Shown: one piece after another, positions 1-14,100 of the stretch
Position numbering within the stretch: position 1 is the first letter of the stretch
How the letters are laid out: every line of letters begins with the position of its first letter
Origin: Druceiella hillmani
Taxonomy: Eukaryota; Arthropoda; Insecta; Lepidoptera; Hepialidae
Reading direction: 5' to 3'
DNA: 64,000 nt
Assembly (NCBI GenBank): GCA_039881145.1
Contig: JAYKKI010000061.1
Location: forward strand, 11,692,001-11,756,000
Position numbers and translations under genes: made by a program
The notes under the pieces: model-generated
Database searches by the model: none
The model's input: only the letters and a program-made list of their open reading frames with translations
Told to the model about the DNA's origin: nothing

Positions 1-3000
1 TAAACTAAATACAGGATATCTTGCAAATAACTAGTCGTCTTAACTGCATTTACTTCAATAATTAATCGAAAAGATATAATAGTGTTCTTGAATGTACAAA
101 AATTAATTGCTGTAAGGCAATTGCATTGCCAGAGAGCATGTGGATGGGACGAATGCTTGAGGTAAGGTGTGATCACGACTATAAAATACCATGTCGTTTT
201 GCGATAATCACACAAGCCTGTATGTAGTGCAGACATGTGTTTGATATATGTTTTCGGCTTTTTTACATTTTAATAGTTGATATATTGCAAAAATTGATTT
301 TGGTTTTGCTTGGTGCCTGAAAATTTCTTGTTCTTTGTTAACTTATTTAAAATTATAATTTATTTTGCATTTGAAAATTTTCTCCAATTCATTAACCATT
401 GAGTTTACAAACTGATAAGTATTAAAAGATCCCTGATGAAAGAAATTTTGCAGAAACGAAGTGCGCAGAAATTGTTTCATGGAGAGGAATGCAAGTATAT
501 CATCAGTAATCTATCAAAATCCAATAGTATTGACCTAACATATGTTGAGCAATTAAGTTGTACGCAAATTCAATCTTTCCAAATTTTCAATCTTACTAAA
601 CTGTCAATGGGTCACACGTCTCATGTAATACATTCATTAAGATTGTATGATATCAATTTTAAACATATCTAGACACTGTCGACCGTCAATTTCATTGTCT
701 TATCTAGTAAAATCTTATTACATTTGCATGAAATTAAGATTCAGTTCACATAACTGATAGAAAAAAAAAAGAATGTATAAACTTTTCGTAGATTATACTG
801 GTAAAGTTGAGATACTAATGAGATAATAAAGAGAATGTATATAAAAGAAAGAGCTTTTGCTACCGGCATCGCGTGCGTAAATTTTCGATTAGGGAGACAT
901 AATTTACATACAGGTTTTGGTCTTTCAAGACACCAATGAAAAAGATTTTTATTCTATTGAGATAAAACATAAGAGTTTCATCTTACAAGGATTATACCAT
1001 TTCTGTAAACTGTAAAGACAGAAATGACTAGACACTACATAGCCAGTATCCGAAAAAATAGATTTACTAAATAAAAATTAATAAAAATAAAACAATAATA
1101 AAAGAGGAATGAATTAGTGAAATTTCTATGTACCATATAAATTTTTGTAAATCAAAAGACTTGCAAGAATGATGAGGAAATCTGGATGAGGATGAAATAC
1201 AGAATATAAACAAATGAATAAAAAAAGTGTGGAATGCTTAGTAAGACGGTTGAATTAAAAAACTTTGAGCGTAAATGAAATAAGAAACTGCAAAAATATA
1301 GGATCCATTGTGGAGAATTTGATGAAAAATGATGTGTGAAGGTATTCATAGTTACAATGAATTTATTTCTAGAGCGTAACGTTTTGAAAATAAAGTTCAA
1401 TGTCATAGAAGCACATTAACATTTATACTTAATATGAGTGACTTAATACTAAATCAGTAAAGGCATTGCTTCTGAGTAAAATTTCCATGATAACAGAAAG
1501 GATTAAAAATAAAAAATAGGGCCAATACAGACCTGCACTATAATTTACAGAATATGAAATATATTATGTTTAAAAAAATTGGCTACAAAATTGCACCTTT
1601 CATAAGTCACAATGAAGGCATAGATGATTTAATCATAAATAATTACATATTTGCTTTTTATATTAGTGTATCTAAACTTAATTTTCATTTTGAAACAAAT
1701 CATATATGAGGACATATTTTCTGAACCCTACCTAAATAAATAAGAAGATAACGGTATACAGCTCAATAAATTGAAGTCTACATATTCGACAAAAATAAAA
1801 AAATATTGGTCTACGAGGTAGAGCTCTCGTTGCTTCATTACAGAGTGTGAAATAGCTCAACACTTGTTAAAAAATGTAACTGTTTAGTCATTAGCAAGAA
1901 AAACACGGACGTATTATTTCTTACAACATAGTTTAACATGGAGATTCGGCTTATTATTCAGAATAACTAAAAGAAAAAATTTATACTTTTAAAAAACATA
2001 CAAGTGAGGGGAGTTGATGTGCATCAAGTAGATATTTTAGTTAAACTTTTAAACCATTATGTCTATGTTAAATTAATTTACAAATATTTTGTAAACATGA
2101 AAATGTAAAAAAACAACTTCAACGTTTACATTGCCACTTTTTACAGATTTTCTGTATGACCTATTTTCCATTGTATTATCAAACCGCAGAAGTAGTTTTT
2201 GAGTTATACACAGTTAATTGTTATAGCTACATAAAAATATTGTATTATGCATATTTCTTTATTCTATTATTTGTCTTTTTAAAGTAACTCATGAAATGAA
2301 CATAATCATTCATAAGTGCTACCCATATGATTTTTTGCCCATTAAGTTAGAAATAAACAACTAACATCAACTTATAATAACCGTAACGTGTCAAACAGAA
2401 CAATAACACAAAAAAAATGTTACATGACTTCTTTATAAATACTATATTTTGAATTCGTCAAAATCTTGCGCTTTGATATAATAAGTTAACTGATTTAACA
2501 GGTCATATCTCTGAAGCCATTCCACAGTTCAATTTACAAATTAATGTTGTCTTATGATTATTGTAAACTTTTTTATTTTATAAAATGGCTAAGAATATTG
2601 GACAAGGTTAACTTATTCATTCAAAATCATTTTCATAAATGCTTTCATCACTACTTCTATTGAAAATATTTACAAAATTGTTTACAAATACATGGCGCTA
2701 TTGATAAGCCATAGATTTAATCCAAGTTGAGTAAAAAATGATTTTATAGCATACAGTTATTATGCCATAGCTATTTCCATTTTAAGCATTGTTACAGATA
2801 CAAGTGTATAATACTTATCATCTTTCTGAAACACAAAATGCGTATATTCAAAAGACGTAAATAGCATTAAAGGCAATTTTATTATCTTATCTAGTGATAA
2901 CGATGCATATCAAGATTATCCTGGAATTGTCGATTATTCTTAAGTCATTATCTATTAAAGTCTCATGTGTACATTAAAACGATTTTCAAGTATGATAAAA

Positions 3001-3394
3001 AGCAATTAGGTACATGAAAGAAAGAAAATGAATTTTGAAGTAAAACTTCTTAACGCACAATAGATTTTAAATTGAATTATGGCATTGCTGTACACTCGTG
3101 CCATGTACAACAGTGACGTCTTCTGTGTTGAATATTTTAAGCATATGTTGAATATTTTAAGTATCACGAGAATGTGTGACGAAAATAGTAGATTACACCT
3201 TAGTGTAGGCTTATGCTGTTATATCGTCACAATAAACAATTTGTTTAATTTATTATAGTGATTTATTTCTGTAGATAACCATAATATTTATTCAACCTTT
3301 TATTAAAATCGTAACTTATATTTCAATCGATCAAGAAATGTATTTATATACTAGCGCCTAAAAATAATATTAATTTTGATGCAAATAGTTTACA

Positions 3395-3720
3395 AGCTTC
3401 CCCACCTCGAAAAGAAAAACAGAATCCTATAAGATCACTCATGTGTCTGTCCATCTGTTACAACTAATTTTCTCTATGCGACATAGAAACTTGAAATTTG
3501 ACATGGTAATACATCTTATTAATCCACATATTTTGCACTATTTATAATATTCATATAAGAATTAAAGAGGGGGTAAATAAAAAGTACTCAAAATTTTTTT
3601 TAAAATGCGTATTTAAAAGGATATTTTTAAAACATGTAAAATAAACAATAATAGAGTATACCCCCTACATTTCCGAAACTACTGAACCAAAAATCATGAT
3701 AAAAACACAGTTAGTAAACT
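3395..3720. repeat. dispersed repeat fragment with tgtctgtcc core
   Basis: The segment starts with a run reading gaaaagaaaaacag and then tgtgtctgtccatctgttac, followed by text about methods of AT-rich sequence and a gagggggtaaa stretch. From memory, this order of blocks resembles a non-autonomous repeat scattered through many insect genomes. A shorter relative with gagttccgtagc and tgtctgtccgtct lies at about 29670-29730. The boundaries are not resolved. Confidence 0.4.
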
Positions 3721-6549
3721 TGACTACAAAATTACTAAAACACTATAGAAATTATCCTAGATGTTATATTTTTTTAAATATGCACCACGTTTTTACACCT
3801 CCGAAATAAACAATAGACAATATATTTATGTTGTGAAAAATTTATATTTGTTAATAGCTTAAAAGAAATATTACGTATACTTAAATGTTTTTAAGTGTCA
3901 AAATGTGTATGCAACCATCATAATACACATTCTACTCATATCTGACAGGTTTTGTTATTTGAAACTATGGAAACCATATGAGTAACTTATTTTGTTCTGA
4001 ATAAGAAAAAGTCACCTTAAAAACGACACATTTGGATGACCAACAATTTTGAATTAAAGTTTAGTCTAAACATGATGCTTTTGATAAGAGGTTAATTTCA
4101 AAGTAGTTTTTAAATTGAGCTGAGGAGGACCAGTTAAATGAGTCAATACTATAACTCGTGCATATAAATGATAACATGGATATGAAAAATTTGAATGTAC
4201 AAACATTTCTGACATCTCTGATTTTATAATTTCTTTCATTTCATAAGTTTTGACCAATATCCAAAATTCAATTTAGCTAATCTAATATGGCCATCTGAAT
4301 TTGACATGAAATTTATTATTACTCTTTGTCTCGCCTAAAAATAAAAATATAAATTTTAATAATTTTTTTTTTAATGCACTTGTAATATTTTTATAACAAT
4401 AATTAAAGATAAGGAATGAAATATGCTCAAAATGCAAGGAAATATTCACCCAGATTGTTCGTCTATTTTCAATCTAAGCTTGGGCCAAATTTTCATTATA
4501 TGCATAACTCATTTTTAATTCTCTTTGATAGATTTTATCTCAAAAACCATTCCTATCTTCAAGTGGAAATTGTTTTTGGGCCAGTGTCTTATTTGTAATT
4601 TGGGTTAATGTCTCTTTATAAAGTGCCATTTAGAACAAAATTAATTAAACAATTTCAGATCCTTCAAACATGCCCGAAAAAAACATTCTTTTGGGGTCAT
4701 TATACTTTTCCTATTGTCGCCATTTTATATGAAGAAAACAGCTTGAAAAGTAAATAATGTACAAATGGAGAATATACAATTCACTATAGTTTGTTGAGAA
4801 ACGAGAATACTTCGACCCCAAAGCTAATGTTTCAACAAAAACTTCTAAATAACAGATAACCACAGTATATATAAAATTCTAGGGGAGTGCGGGTAAGAAA
4901 ATAATATTGATAAACATGTTAGTAAAAGATCAATGTAATATGTCTCTTTTATTATTACTGAAACCTTGCCAAAAGATGAGGTAATAACATGAATAGGGTA
5001 AACTTGAAGGAAAGATGGTTTAAATATAAATATTTATGATAATATGCAATATATACATGTCTATGGATAATGTCTAACAATATAACATCATCTATAAAGC
5101 AACGTATACATAATGATATGTTTCATTCTCTTTCTTCTATTACATACTTATCATTACTAAATGGGTTTGATTTAAAATTTTGTTTCACAAACCATAGAAT
5201 GTTCCCTGTTTTAAAATGAACTTATTTTCTTTTAACCCTTTAACGACAAAGTTACAGATATATCTGTACCCTAATATTTTGTAAGTATCCATAAGCAATT
5301 TTTAACAATTTCTTTCATTAGATACGTAATATAAATCCCATTTACTACCACTTTTATTATTGGCTACGAAATTAAAATATCATTTTTTATTCTATCCTTG
5401 TGTGGGATAATGTTCATTTATATTAAGTAAATATTTATTCCACTTTCTTAATTTTTTATATAATAACAATACTCGCATTACACATAAAATCTATCTCTGC
5501 TATATCAAAAATAGAATTTGTTTTCATCAGAATCAGAGACATATCTGCAATAGGTTGATGATTTGTAGTGTTTACCTTTTCTATATATGTATTTATAAGC
5601 TAATTTACTTATTGTGAATCAAGTGTAAATATTTTTAAAGACATTTTAATTTATTAACATTTCTATGTAATTTCATACCCTTGATGTCTAATGAGACATT
5701 TCTCCCAATTAATTCTACAAAACCTACAACAATATTTATCCTAGACATTATTTTGTATTTAGTAAAAGTTTTTAATAGCTAATAACTTTGCATGTAACGT
5801 AATGTAACAATTCTTTAAATCTGGGCAAAATGCAATACATTTTTTTTCTTCATGTTGTAAAAATACATTACCATCATAGCAGGTTTTAGCTTGTACTCAA
5901 TACTGATGACAGTTACATAACTAATAGCTACAAAACTAAAACAGTCATATACTAAAATAAGTGTATTAATTTTAAATTACTATACAAATATTATTATGAT
6001 AATCTTTACGGATATTTATGGCGGAGGTCTATGTTCAGCATTGTACGTCTTCCAGCTGATATTTATGATAATAGTGTAATTATTGATACAACTATTAAAA
6101 ATTGCAAAAAATTGGCATCCTTTTAATGACAGAGTACAGTTGAAAAATGTTTCTCAATAATGCAAAATCAATCTGGTTGTTACATGCCTAGTGTAAAGAG
6201 AGAATTGGAAAGTAGGACCTTTCTCTTTTCTCACAAGTTGGCAAACAAGCCTACTGTACATAGATTTTATATGTGTGTAGTATACATAGATATCTACTAT
6301 CAAGATTCATACAAAATAGATAAGAAAAACTCACTGTAGAAATAAGTTTTGAACGAAAAAACTTGAAATGAAATATTTTGGTCTTGACCAAATACAGCAA
6401 AGAAGTTAGAAAAAAATTTACTGCAGTTCAGGTTAAAGTACAAAGTGATGATGGGCTGCATCAAAATTAAAAATTTTTGCATTAAATGACTGATAAATTT
6501 TGTTACCTTTCAGAAATGTTATCAAATTTAAAATAATCACTAAAATTAT

Positions 6550-6578
6550 ATATATGTATATATATATATGTATATATG

Positions 6579-6625
<47 letters not shown>
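6550..6625. repeat. (TA)n microsatellite
   Basis: An almost pure TA dinucleotide tract of about 75 bases, with a few TG interruptions in its first half. The window also ends in a TA tract (63970-64000). Confidence 0.95.
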
Positions 6626-6631
<6 letters not shown>

Positions 6632-7192
6632 TAAAATTATTTTAGTAATATACCATTTCTAACAAATAATTCAATTTTCCTTTATATTTTCCTTTATATC
6701 TATTTTTCCTTATTTACATTTGGTTCAGAACATTTAACACAAAGAATAAAAGTGCGTAAAATTATAATGTTAGATGTGTGCCCCATTTTGAGTAAACCTC
6801 TGTAATTTTTAAAATCACATTTTTTGTTTTCAATTTTCTTTCAATTAATATTACGAAAAACAGATGTTTTGTAGTGCAATATGCACTTTTTCAAATGCAT
6901 TTATTTAATTCTGTTATGAATCCATTCTAAAGTGTACATACTTTAATATTTTTATTTGTCTTACAAAGTATAGAGATTTTATAATAAGAATATTTTGAAA
7001 TATCAAACGTTTAAAATATCTCCATACCTCAGAAAAATTATGCTATTTTGCTACGCATATGGTATCAGTATTATTAACCATTTATTTTACAATAGATTGT
7101 TATTTTAGTTATTTATATACAACAGTTTAAATTTTGTTAAATAACAATTTTACAATTTAGTAATAAGGTGATTAAAAACATTTAGAAATTAC

Positions 7193-7249
7193 CCCATTAG
7201 ATGTGATGAGCCCCATTACGTGGCGGCAATCATGAACCGGTAACTCGTT
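7193..7249 (-). other. possible 57-nt exon, gene unknown
   Basis: On the minus strand a segment that is GC-richer than its surroundings is framed by a good acceptor (attattttcag) and a plausible donor (GGG followed by gtaatt). It is open in one frame, beginning NELPVHDC and ending MGLITSNG, with phase 0 at both ends. An in-frame ATG inside it could also be a start codon. It lies about 0.9 kb upstream of NDUFAF1 on the opposite strand, so it could be the 5' part of a divergent gene. I found no matching downstream exon and recognise no family. Confidence 0.22.
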
Positions 7250-8175
7250 CTGAAAATAATATGAATTCCAATAAGAAACTTCCTTTAAAAATATATTTCG
7301 TAAGCTGGTAAACAAAACGTAAAACTAACGTATTATTTATTTTCAATATAACAGACAACTAACCGTTTACACGATCATATTAAAACTGAAAGGAAGAACG
7401 GGCTCAACAGTGTTCGAATGACAGAAAACCTTCAAGTTCAATTTTTTACGTATTCATTCATAAAAAACGGGTAGATAGATATGGCCATATGGCATACTAT
7501 CACTATTCGCACAATCAGATGACGTAAAAATACAAATGTCAAACGTGACACCTTACCGCGTCTATTCTGTGGTCACACCGTGCAAAACAATATTTTTATT
7601 CTCTAGCAATTTGGATGCTACTGATGTCCTTTAATTTATTACAATTTAATTTAACCTTGGTAGACAGTAATTATTTTACATACAAAAGTATGTGCATACA
7701 TTATCAAAAAAAAAATTTAAATTGTTATTTTAACTCAAAACTAAGAAAGACAATTGTAAAAAAAATTCAAAATAATTTATGTAAGTAACTTGATGTCTTT
7801 TTAGTTCAAAAGCAAAAAATCATAAAATTGGGAAAGCATAGTAACTATTTGGTAATTAGATAATAGTGCATATACTGTAATCAAATGTGCAATTTTTCTA
7901 AACGCCTTTTACTTTTGAGAAAAACTATGATATTTGACAGTGTAAATTTGACATCTCGAAATTCGAATATAGGTTAATTTTGAAAAGATAATATTTAAAT
8001 AAGTACACGGTGCATTGCCTTAAAATAATTATCTTCATACTTTATAAGTAATTTATTTTCTTTTAAAGATATATGATATAAAGTTTTACATTGATTCTGT
8101 TTTTAACGCCAATTTAACGAAATTATGTTATTATAAAGAAATGTAAATAACAGCTGAAATTAGTTATATGTTAAA

Positions 8176-11100
8176 ATGTTAAAAAATATATTATGCCGGC
8201 AATCGTCATACAATACTTTAAGTTCTATCATCCCAAACCGAAATTATTACGTATTAACTTCAAATTCTACCAAGAAAAAATTATTGTTATATAACAATGT
8301 CAACACAAATTTAATTTCCATCCATACTACATCACCAAATTATTTGTTCTGGGAGAAGGATAGAAAAGGTGGTTATGATACCACAATCAAGGATAATTTA
8401 AGTAACATCCAGCACATACGAAATGGTTTTAAGGAGTTGAAATCAGAAATTAAATTATGGACACAAGAGATAAAGGATAAGTTTGAAAGTGATCCCATTC
8501 TCGTTTGTAGACCAGGTAATTATAATGATGATTATTTGCGGAGTTGGTAGAATATTTGTGAACAATTATACGCGCCACTCAGTTATGGTGAGAACTAAAA
8601 TAAAATATGTCCCACTATCATTTTACTCTACATATTTTCCTTATTATCTACTTTAGGCTGCGTTTATTTAAACTTCGAAAGACATTTGGGCACGAATCTC
8701 CAAGTATAAAATTCTAACTCCAAGTTTGCAAAAGTTTATGATAAAATTAATGTTATTTAAGATAAGATGTTTAATTTCACCTGAAAATATCTGCTCCAAA
8801 TACACATTGTTTACATTAATATTTATTATAATGTTTCTAAATATTCCTTATCTTTAAAAAAATTTTTGTTTTGGATGCCGATATGAGAGAAAGTACGTAA
8901 TTAATGTGTTATTTATGTTAATAATATACACTTTCTTGACTTAGAAGAAAACACAATAAATCATAGAAAAATAATATTTACATTAAAATATTTCTATACA
9001 TTAAAAAGGTACCTTATTTGTAAATTACATTATGTCGTTATAGTAATATTATGTATAAAAAGCCAGTTCTGTAAAACAGAATATAACATTTCATTAAATG
9101 ACTTCAATTGATATGGATCTTCAGGTTATATGGTATGCTGGAAAAATCTAATTTTCAAGATTCAATTTCAAATTCAATGAATCAAGGATGTTATATACAG
9201 GTGGCCCGTGTACTGTAGTTCAAAAATTTCTTTTAAGTAGAGAACATTGTGATAAATAATTTCACATCAATCAGACATGCTCTAAATAATAACAATAAGG
9301 TATGTTGATAAGTTGTTTCATCGTCAACCAGATGGGTTCTAAGTAATAACAATAGGATGAGTTGCTCTATTTCTGATATGTGTACAACTTAAAAACGCTC
9401 CGTCTAGCTGTCATTTTACCTGAACACATTTCGTGTGAATTATGGCTAATAAACATTGATCTGTGAATAATTTAGATAACTCCGAGTTGAATTAAAATTT
9501 TTAAAAAAAAACACACTTAGAGCGTTTGTGCACTGCGTCCGATCCGAATCCATGAAAATACAGATGTAGAAAACTCGGACCAAAGCGGATACTACTTACA
9601 TTACGCACTGAACGTTTCTGTACTGCGTCCAATTTAAATCTGAGAAATGTTTGTCAAAAGTAGCAGTAGTACTATTTGTATGAGAGGTTGCACCCTAGAT
9701 CTGAATTCTGTCATCCAATTTTTTCTGTCATCCGTGATATTGACAGATCAGAGTCGATCGACTGGGAGCGGGCAACGCCGAACTGGAGTTCAGCGTGGCG
9801 CTATACTATAAAAACAATGTGCACACGCATGCATTATACTTGTATTAAGTTTTTATACAATAATAAAGTATGGTGAAAATAAACCCTGTTTATAGAACAA
9901 GTCTATAAAGACGACTACAAAGATAAAATAATGACAAGGAATGCATGGATTGAAGCATGCAAGTTCTTTACGTCCGAGTTTGTTATGTTTTAGGACAAAA
10001 AGAAAACTGCGACAAGTAAGTGAAATAAAAATTTATTTTTATTACCAATTAGAAATCGGTGATTAACAACGGTGATAACATTTGGTAATTAACAACGGTA
10101 AAAAATGGCCGGATGGCCTTGCTTAGCAACCAAGCCGATGAGCATGCGTAAACTAGAGAGCCCCCAGTCCACGCGGTATAACGTTTATTACCTTATTTAT
10201 TAGTTTTATTTCTGATGATCAATTGTATTGTATACTTAAACGAAAATTTTAATTAAGTATTAATTTCCCGTCGTATATCGTGATTTGAGTGACAAACGTG
10301 ACAAAGTCATGGTGATATTTCACGGTAATTTTTTTGGACATGGAATGATAATAACGGTAATTGAAGTATTTAATTTCAATCATTATATTTTAGACATTGC
10401 TAAGGTAGTAATCCATATGAGCTCATAAAATAATCAGCAAATTTAGTTCTAATGTCATTTATAGCTCTGCCAGATGTAACACTATTTGGAGATGATAGAT
10501 CTTGGTAACAATCATTATTGATAGGCATGTACATATCTGTAGGTTTATGTCCGTCTCAGTCACAAACAATATTATGTAATACAACATATGCTTTCACAAT
10601 ATCTTTAGATGCTCGTGTGAACAGGTTCAAGGGTGATGAAAAATTCGCCATTTGTTTGCTAATTTACCAAAGGCTCATTCTTCTTGCTCAACATAACCGA
10701 TAATTGTATATGCATTGTTTTACATTAAGAATTAAGCCTCCATATGGTTGTATTAGATTTGGACCTAGTGGGAATGCTTCGTCACCAACAAAAATGTGTG
10801 GTGTTCTTCTGTTTATACTTGGATGTAAAGGAGCGGATGTGGGTATGTGTAGTCTTCCTCCAGTAAGTTCTTGTAAAAATTAGTAAGCTGATTGTTGAGT
10901 CGCAGTCTTTCCCATATGGGGAAAGCTTTTGTAATTGAAAAACATTGAACCGGAAATTTGGGAAATTTTGGAATTCATATATGCTTTCCGTCTACAGCGC
11001 TTAAACAATTTGAAAAGTTAGCTCTTTTCAGGAATTCATCAGCTATTGCTTTCCATTTTTCCGTAGTGGGCGGTGGAAGGAATTGAATTTTAAGAATGTC

Positions 11101-14100
11101 CCAGATGCCGCAACACACTACGTTCACTATTTCAGCTATTGTCGAAATGCCTAATTTGTAACTGTATGTCGAAATGCCTAATTTGTAACGTAAATGCCTG
11201 ATTTGTTTGCGAAACCATTTCCGGTGGCTAAGTACCTGTAATACAAAAATAATGGTTAATTCAATTGTTTCAGTTAAATTAGTTATGCAGAAGTAGAATA
11301 ATGTTCGGGATACCTTCAAGAAATCTCTAAATATAAAGTCTGGACAAGCTGCAAAGAAGAAATATATTTATCATAAACATTGGCAGTTTCTATTAAGTCT
11401 TTCAACCAGAAGACACAGCTACTACCTTTCAAGATTCGTCTGATAGCACGCAAGATAACAGGCAAAATTCCACCAATGAATCTGTCTCATGCCCTACACC
11501 ATCAACAAGTACCGCTAATTCATTACCTCTATGAAATAAAAAAATTATGAATCCAGTTGATGTTGAAATTTTGATGACTATCCAGTTCTGTGAAACCAAT
11601 CAAAATGATGAGGATACGGATTTCTACAATCGATGTCATCAGCGATCAAAAAGATACCAGAAGAAGATAAGATTCAATTTTGTATTGAAGTAATTCAATT
11701 ACTCCGTAAATATACAAACAAAGTGCGATCAACATGTTTGGCTTCAACTGATAGCCTCGCTTCAACAGTTTCATAGACTGCATCCCCAGCTTGGTCCAGT
11801 ACGGCAGTCATGGCATGTCATCATGGCGCAACATAATGTTAATCAAGATGATACTTATAATGACATCAATCGCATCCAGAGCCATGGTGAGTTTGTTTAA
11901 CAAACTATGACACCAAATAAACCAAATGAAGAATGTAATTTAAATTCTACAGTGTCACAAAACCAGGAGGCTGCCAATTCTTATTCTGAGTTATTTAATC
12001 AGAACTTCGATATGTAGTTTTGTGCTCAAATTGTTTCCACAAAGACGTGAAGTCATCTTTATGTGTATAACTGATTAAAAATAAATTGTTAATATAAAAC
12101 TGAGTTTTACTTAGCTTAATGTGAATGCAAGCATTTCTTCTGGTGGTAGACATTGTCTATAATTTATGTCTTGTCGCAAAATGTTATCCTTTATGTGATT
12201 TAAAATGAAATCAAAAGCGGACACACTCATTCGGTAGTAATTGTAAAATTTCCTCACGTCTTGACGTAGCGCTTCGTGGTGATTGTAGAAAGCTCCATTT
12301 AAATGTCGGTTCAGTAAGAGAGAATGTATCCAGAATTCTTTGTTTCTTTTCCATCTTTGTACGTACAAGAGCAGTGCCAGAAGTTAACGCCGATCGAAAG
12401 AAGGATACATAATCAACGACGCAAGTGCTTTGCGTATGAATGACGTCTGATGGACAATATCGGATAGGAGATTGGACTTAATGTATAAGCAGTATCCGAA
12501 TTCGGTCCTAGTTTTCAAAATTCATATTTATATAAGTTTGGATTGGACGCAGTGCGCCAGTGCTCATACAAATAATACTATGGTTACTTCGGTCCGGCAA
12601 TATTCTACTCTGAAATGGAGATCTACGGATGACGGAGAGAAATCGGATAAAGAAATTAAGATCTAGTGTGCAACCTCTCATACAAATAGTACTACTGCTA
12701 CTGCGGACCGATATTTTTCTAATTGGGATTGGAAACAATGCGCAAACGCTTCTTTAAAATTAGTGACTTAGTGATATGATGTTAATTTCTGACGATGTTG
12801 CAATAGTTACATCACCACAATTTTTTGTCTAGTCTATCACCATATCCTCATATCCTAAGGTAGTTTTTAAGATCATAAGCAAATCTCTAGTTGTACAGAT
12901 TTTACTAGTGATTATTTTTATATGTATATATTTTTAAAACAATAGCAAAAGCTAAGAATTAACACAAAAATCGCTTATTGCTTACTTGCTAAATGACTTC
13001 TCTACTTCCATACCAAATTTTATGTGAGTTTTGATAGAACACTGTGGAATAGTGTTTGTGTGATTGGAGTAAAGATTTTTAAAAAAAACACAAAAAAAAT
13101 CATAACTTCTAAACTATTGATTTTAAATGATTTGTCACAACGTTCTCTTCTTAAATAATTTTTTTGATAATGAGCAACTCTGATAATGCCACAGTTGCAA
13201 AAATACCAACAAAAAAGTGCATGTATAAGATGCATGTTTGTAAGTACTTCACATTTCAACTTTTCTTTATTGGCAGGTCTTTTTATTATAGAAGTTTATA
13301 TAGTTTTATAGAAAAACATTACAAATCAAACCAAGATTTTCCGTGGATAATTTATTATTGCGATATTATATTAATTGCCATATTATTTTCTAGGAAATAG
13401 CTTCATAATTCTGCCCTCCAATCTGAAACTCATTGCTTAAATTATAGAGGATTGCCATTAACTAAAATATTCTACCTTCACTTTAAAGGGATATTGGGGG
13501 TTGAGACTTTAAGTGTTTGGTCGTTTTTATAAAAAATATACACACATTTAGAATGGCAGCCAAAATATTTACCAAAATTCATTTTAGCGGGTTTTGAAAT
13601 AACATGACTCATGTCTGAATGTTGCCAGTAAAATTATGCTCAAATGTTTCATAAAAATTACTTTTGCGACAAAAATATTATTGAGTCTTTTTTAAAATAA
13701 TGTGTAACTGTTAACTTTGATGGCATACAGAATAAAAGAACATTTTAAGCGAGTACCTTGTTTTAAATTCATGTATGTTAATAGCATCCACATATTAATG
13801 GCTGGCAAGTGACTGCATAATCTCCGGTTCCAATTTCAGTGGAATTTGGCAAACAACCTTAAAACTCCACTCTCAATATATCACTTCCGTTATATCTTTT
13901 TCTCAAACAAGCTTTATTGGGCAAAATGTCAAATATTAATTATTGATAATTTTTTATTACATTTTTACAGGAGAGACCGATTTGGTATGGTGCTTTGATA
14001 AATCATCTGAACTCGAAAACTGGGTAACTACAAGTGATAGTGACCACAATCAGGGATACAGCAAGTGTGCTCTTGATATGAGTAAAGCTGGAAGGGCATT

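Larger units (their letters stand above)
1..7192. other. AT-rich intergenic region, no gene recognised
   Basis: No exon in this stretch could be tied to a known family. Open frames are short and of AT-rich composition. It holds a dispersed-repeat fragment near 3395-3720, a TA microsatellite at 6550-6625, and a short direct repeat near 3125-3165. Two weak exon-like segments (about 116-161 plus and 850-960 minus) are listed among the rejected items. Confidence 0.6.
9520..12753 (-). mobile_element. PIF/Harbinger DNA transposon, decayed, with MADF-BESS partner
   Basis: An element of about 3.2 kb in NDUFAF1 intron 1. TTA flanks both sides (9517-9519 and 12754-12756), as expected for the 3-bp target duplication of PIF/Harbinger. 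The ends are inverted: gagcgtttgtgcactgcgtc at left, and the right end reads similarly in reverse. Inner inverted blocks at 9658-9702 and 12658-12706 are almost identical. It encodes transposase remnants on the minus strand and a MADF-BESS remnant on the plus strand, the usual two-gene layout of the superfamily. Stops, frameshifts and an internal deletion show it is dead. A pair of cggtgattaacaacggt-like motifs lies at 10058-10099. Confidence 0.88.

Noticed and set aside
116..161. Short plus-strand segment before a strong donor (GAG followed by gtaagg)
   Set aside because: The acceptor is weak, the segment is very short, and no neighbouring exon was found, so it cannot be supported as an exon.
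436..672. Open frame of 78 codons on the plus strand
   Set aside because: No family motif, no splice context, and a composition like the surrounding AT-rich DNA.
850..960. Minus-strand open stretch reading GVLKDQNLYVNYVSLIENLR
   Set aside because: It has a marginal acceptor and no recognisable family; chance is as likely.
13020..13400. Overlapping open frames on both strands in NDUFAF1 intron 1
   Set aside because: Low-complexity translation without motifs; incidental.
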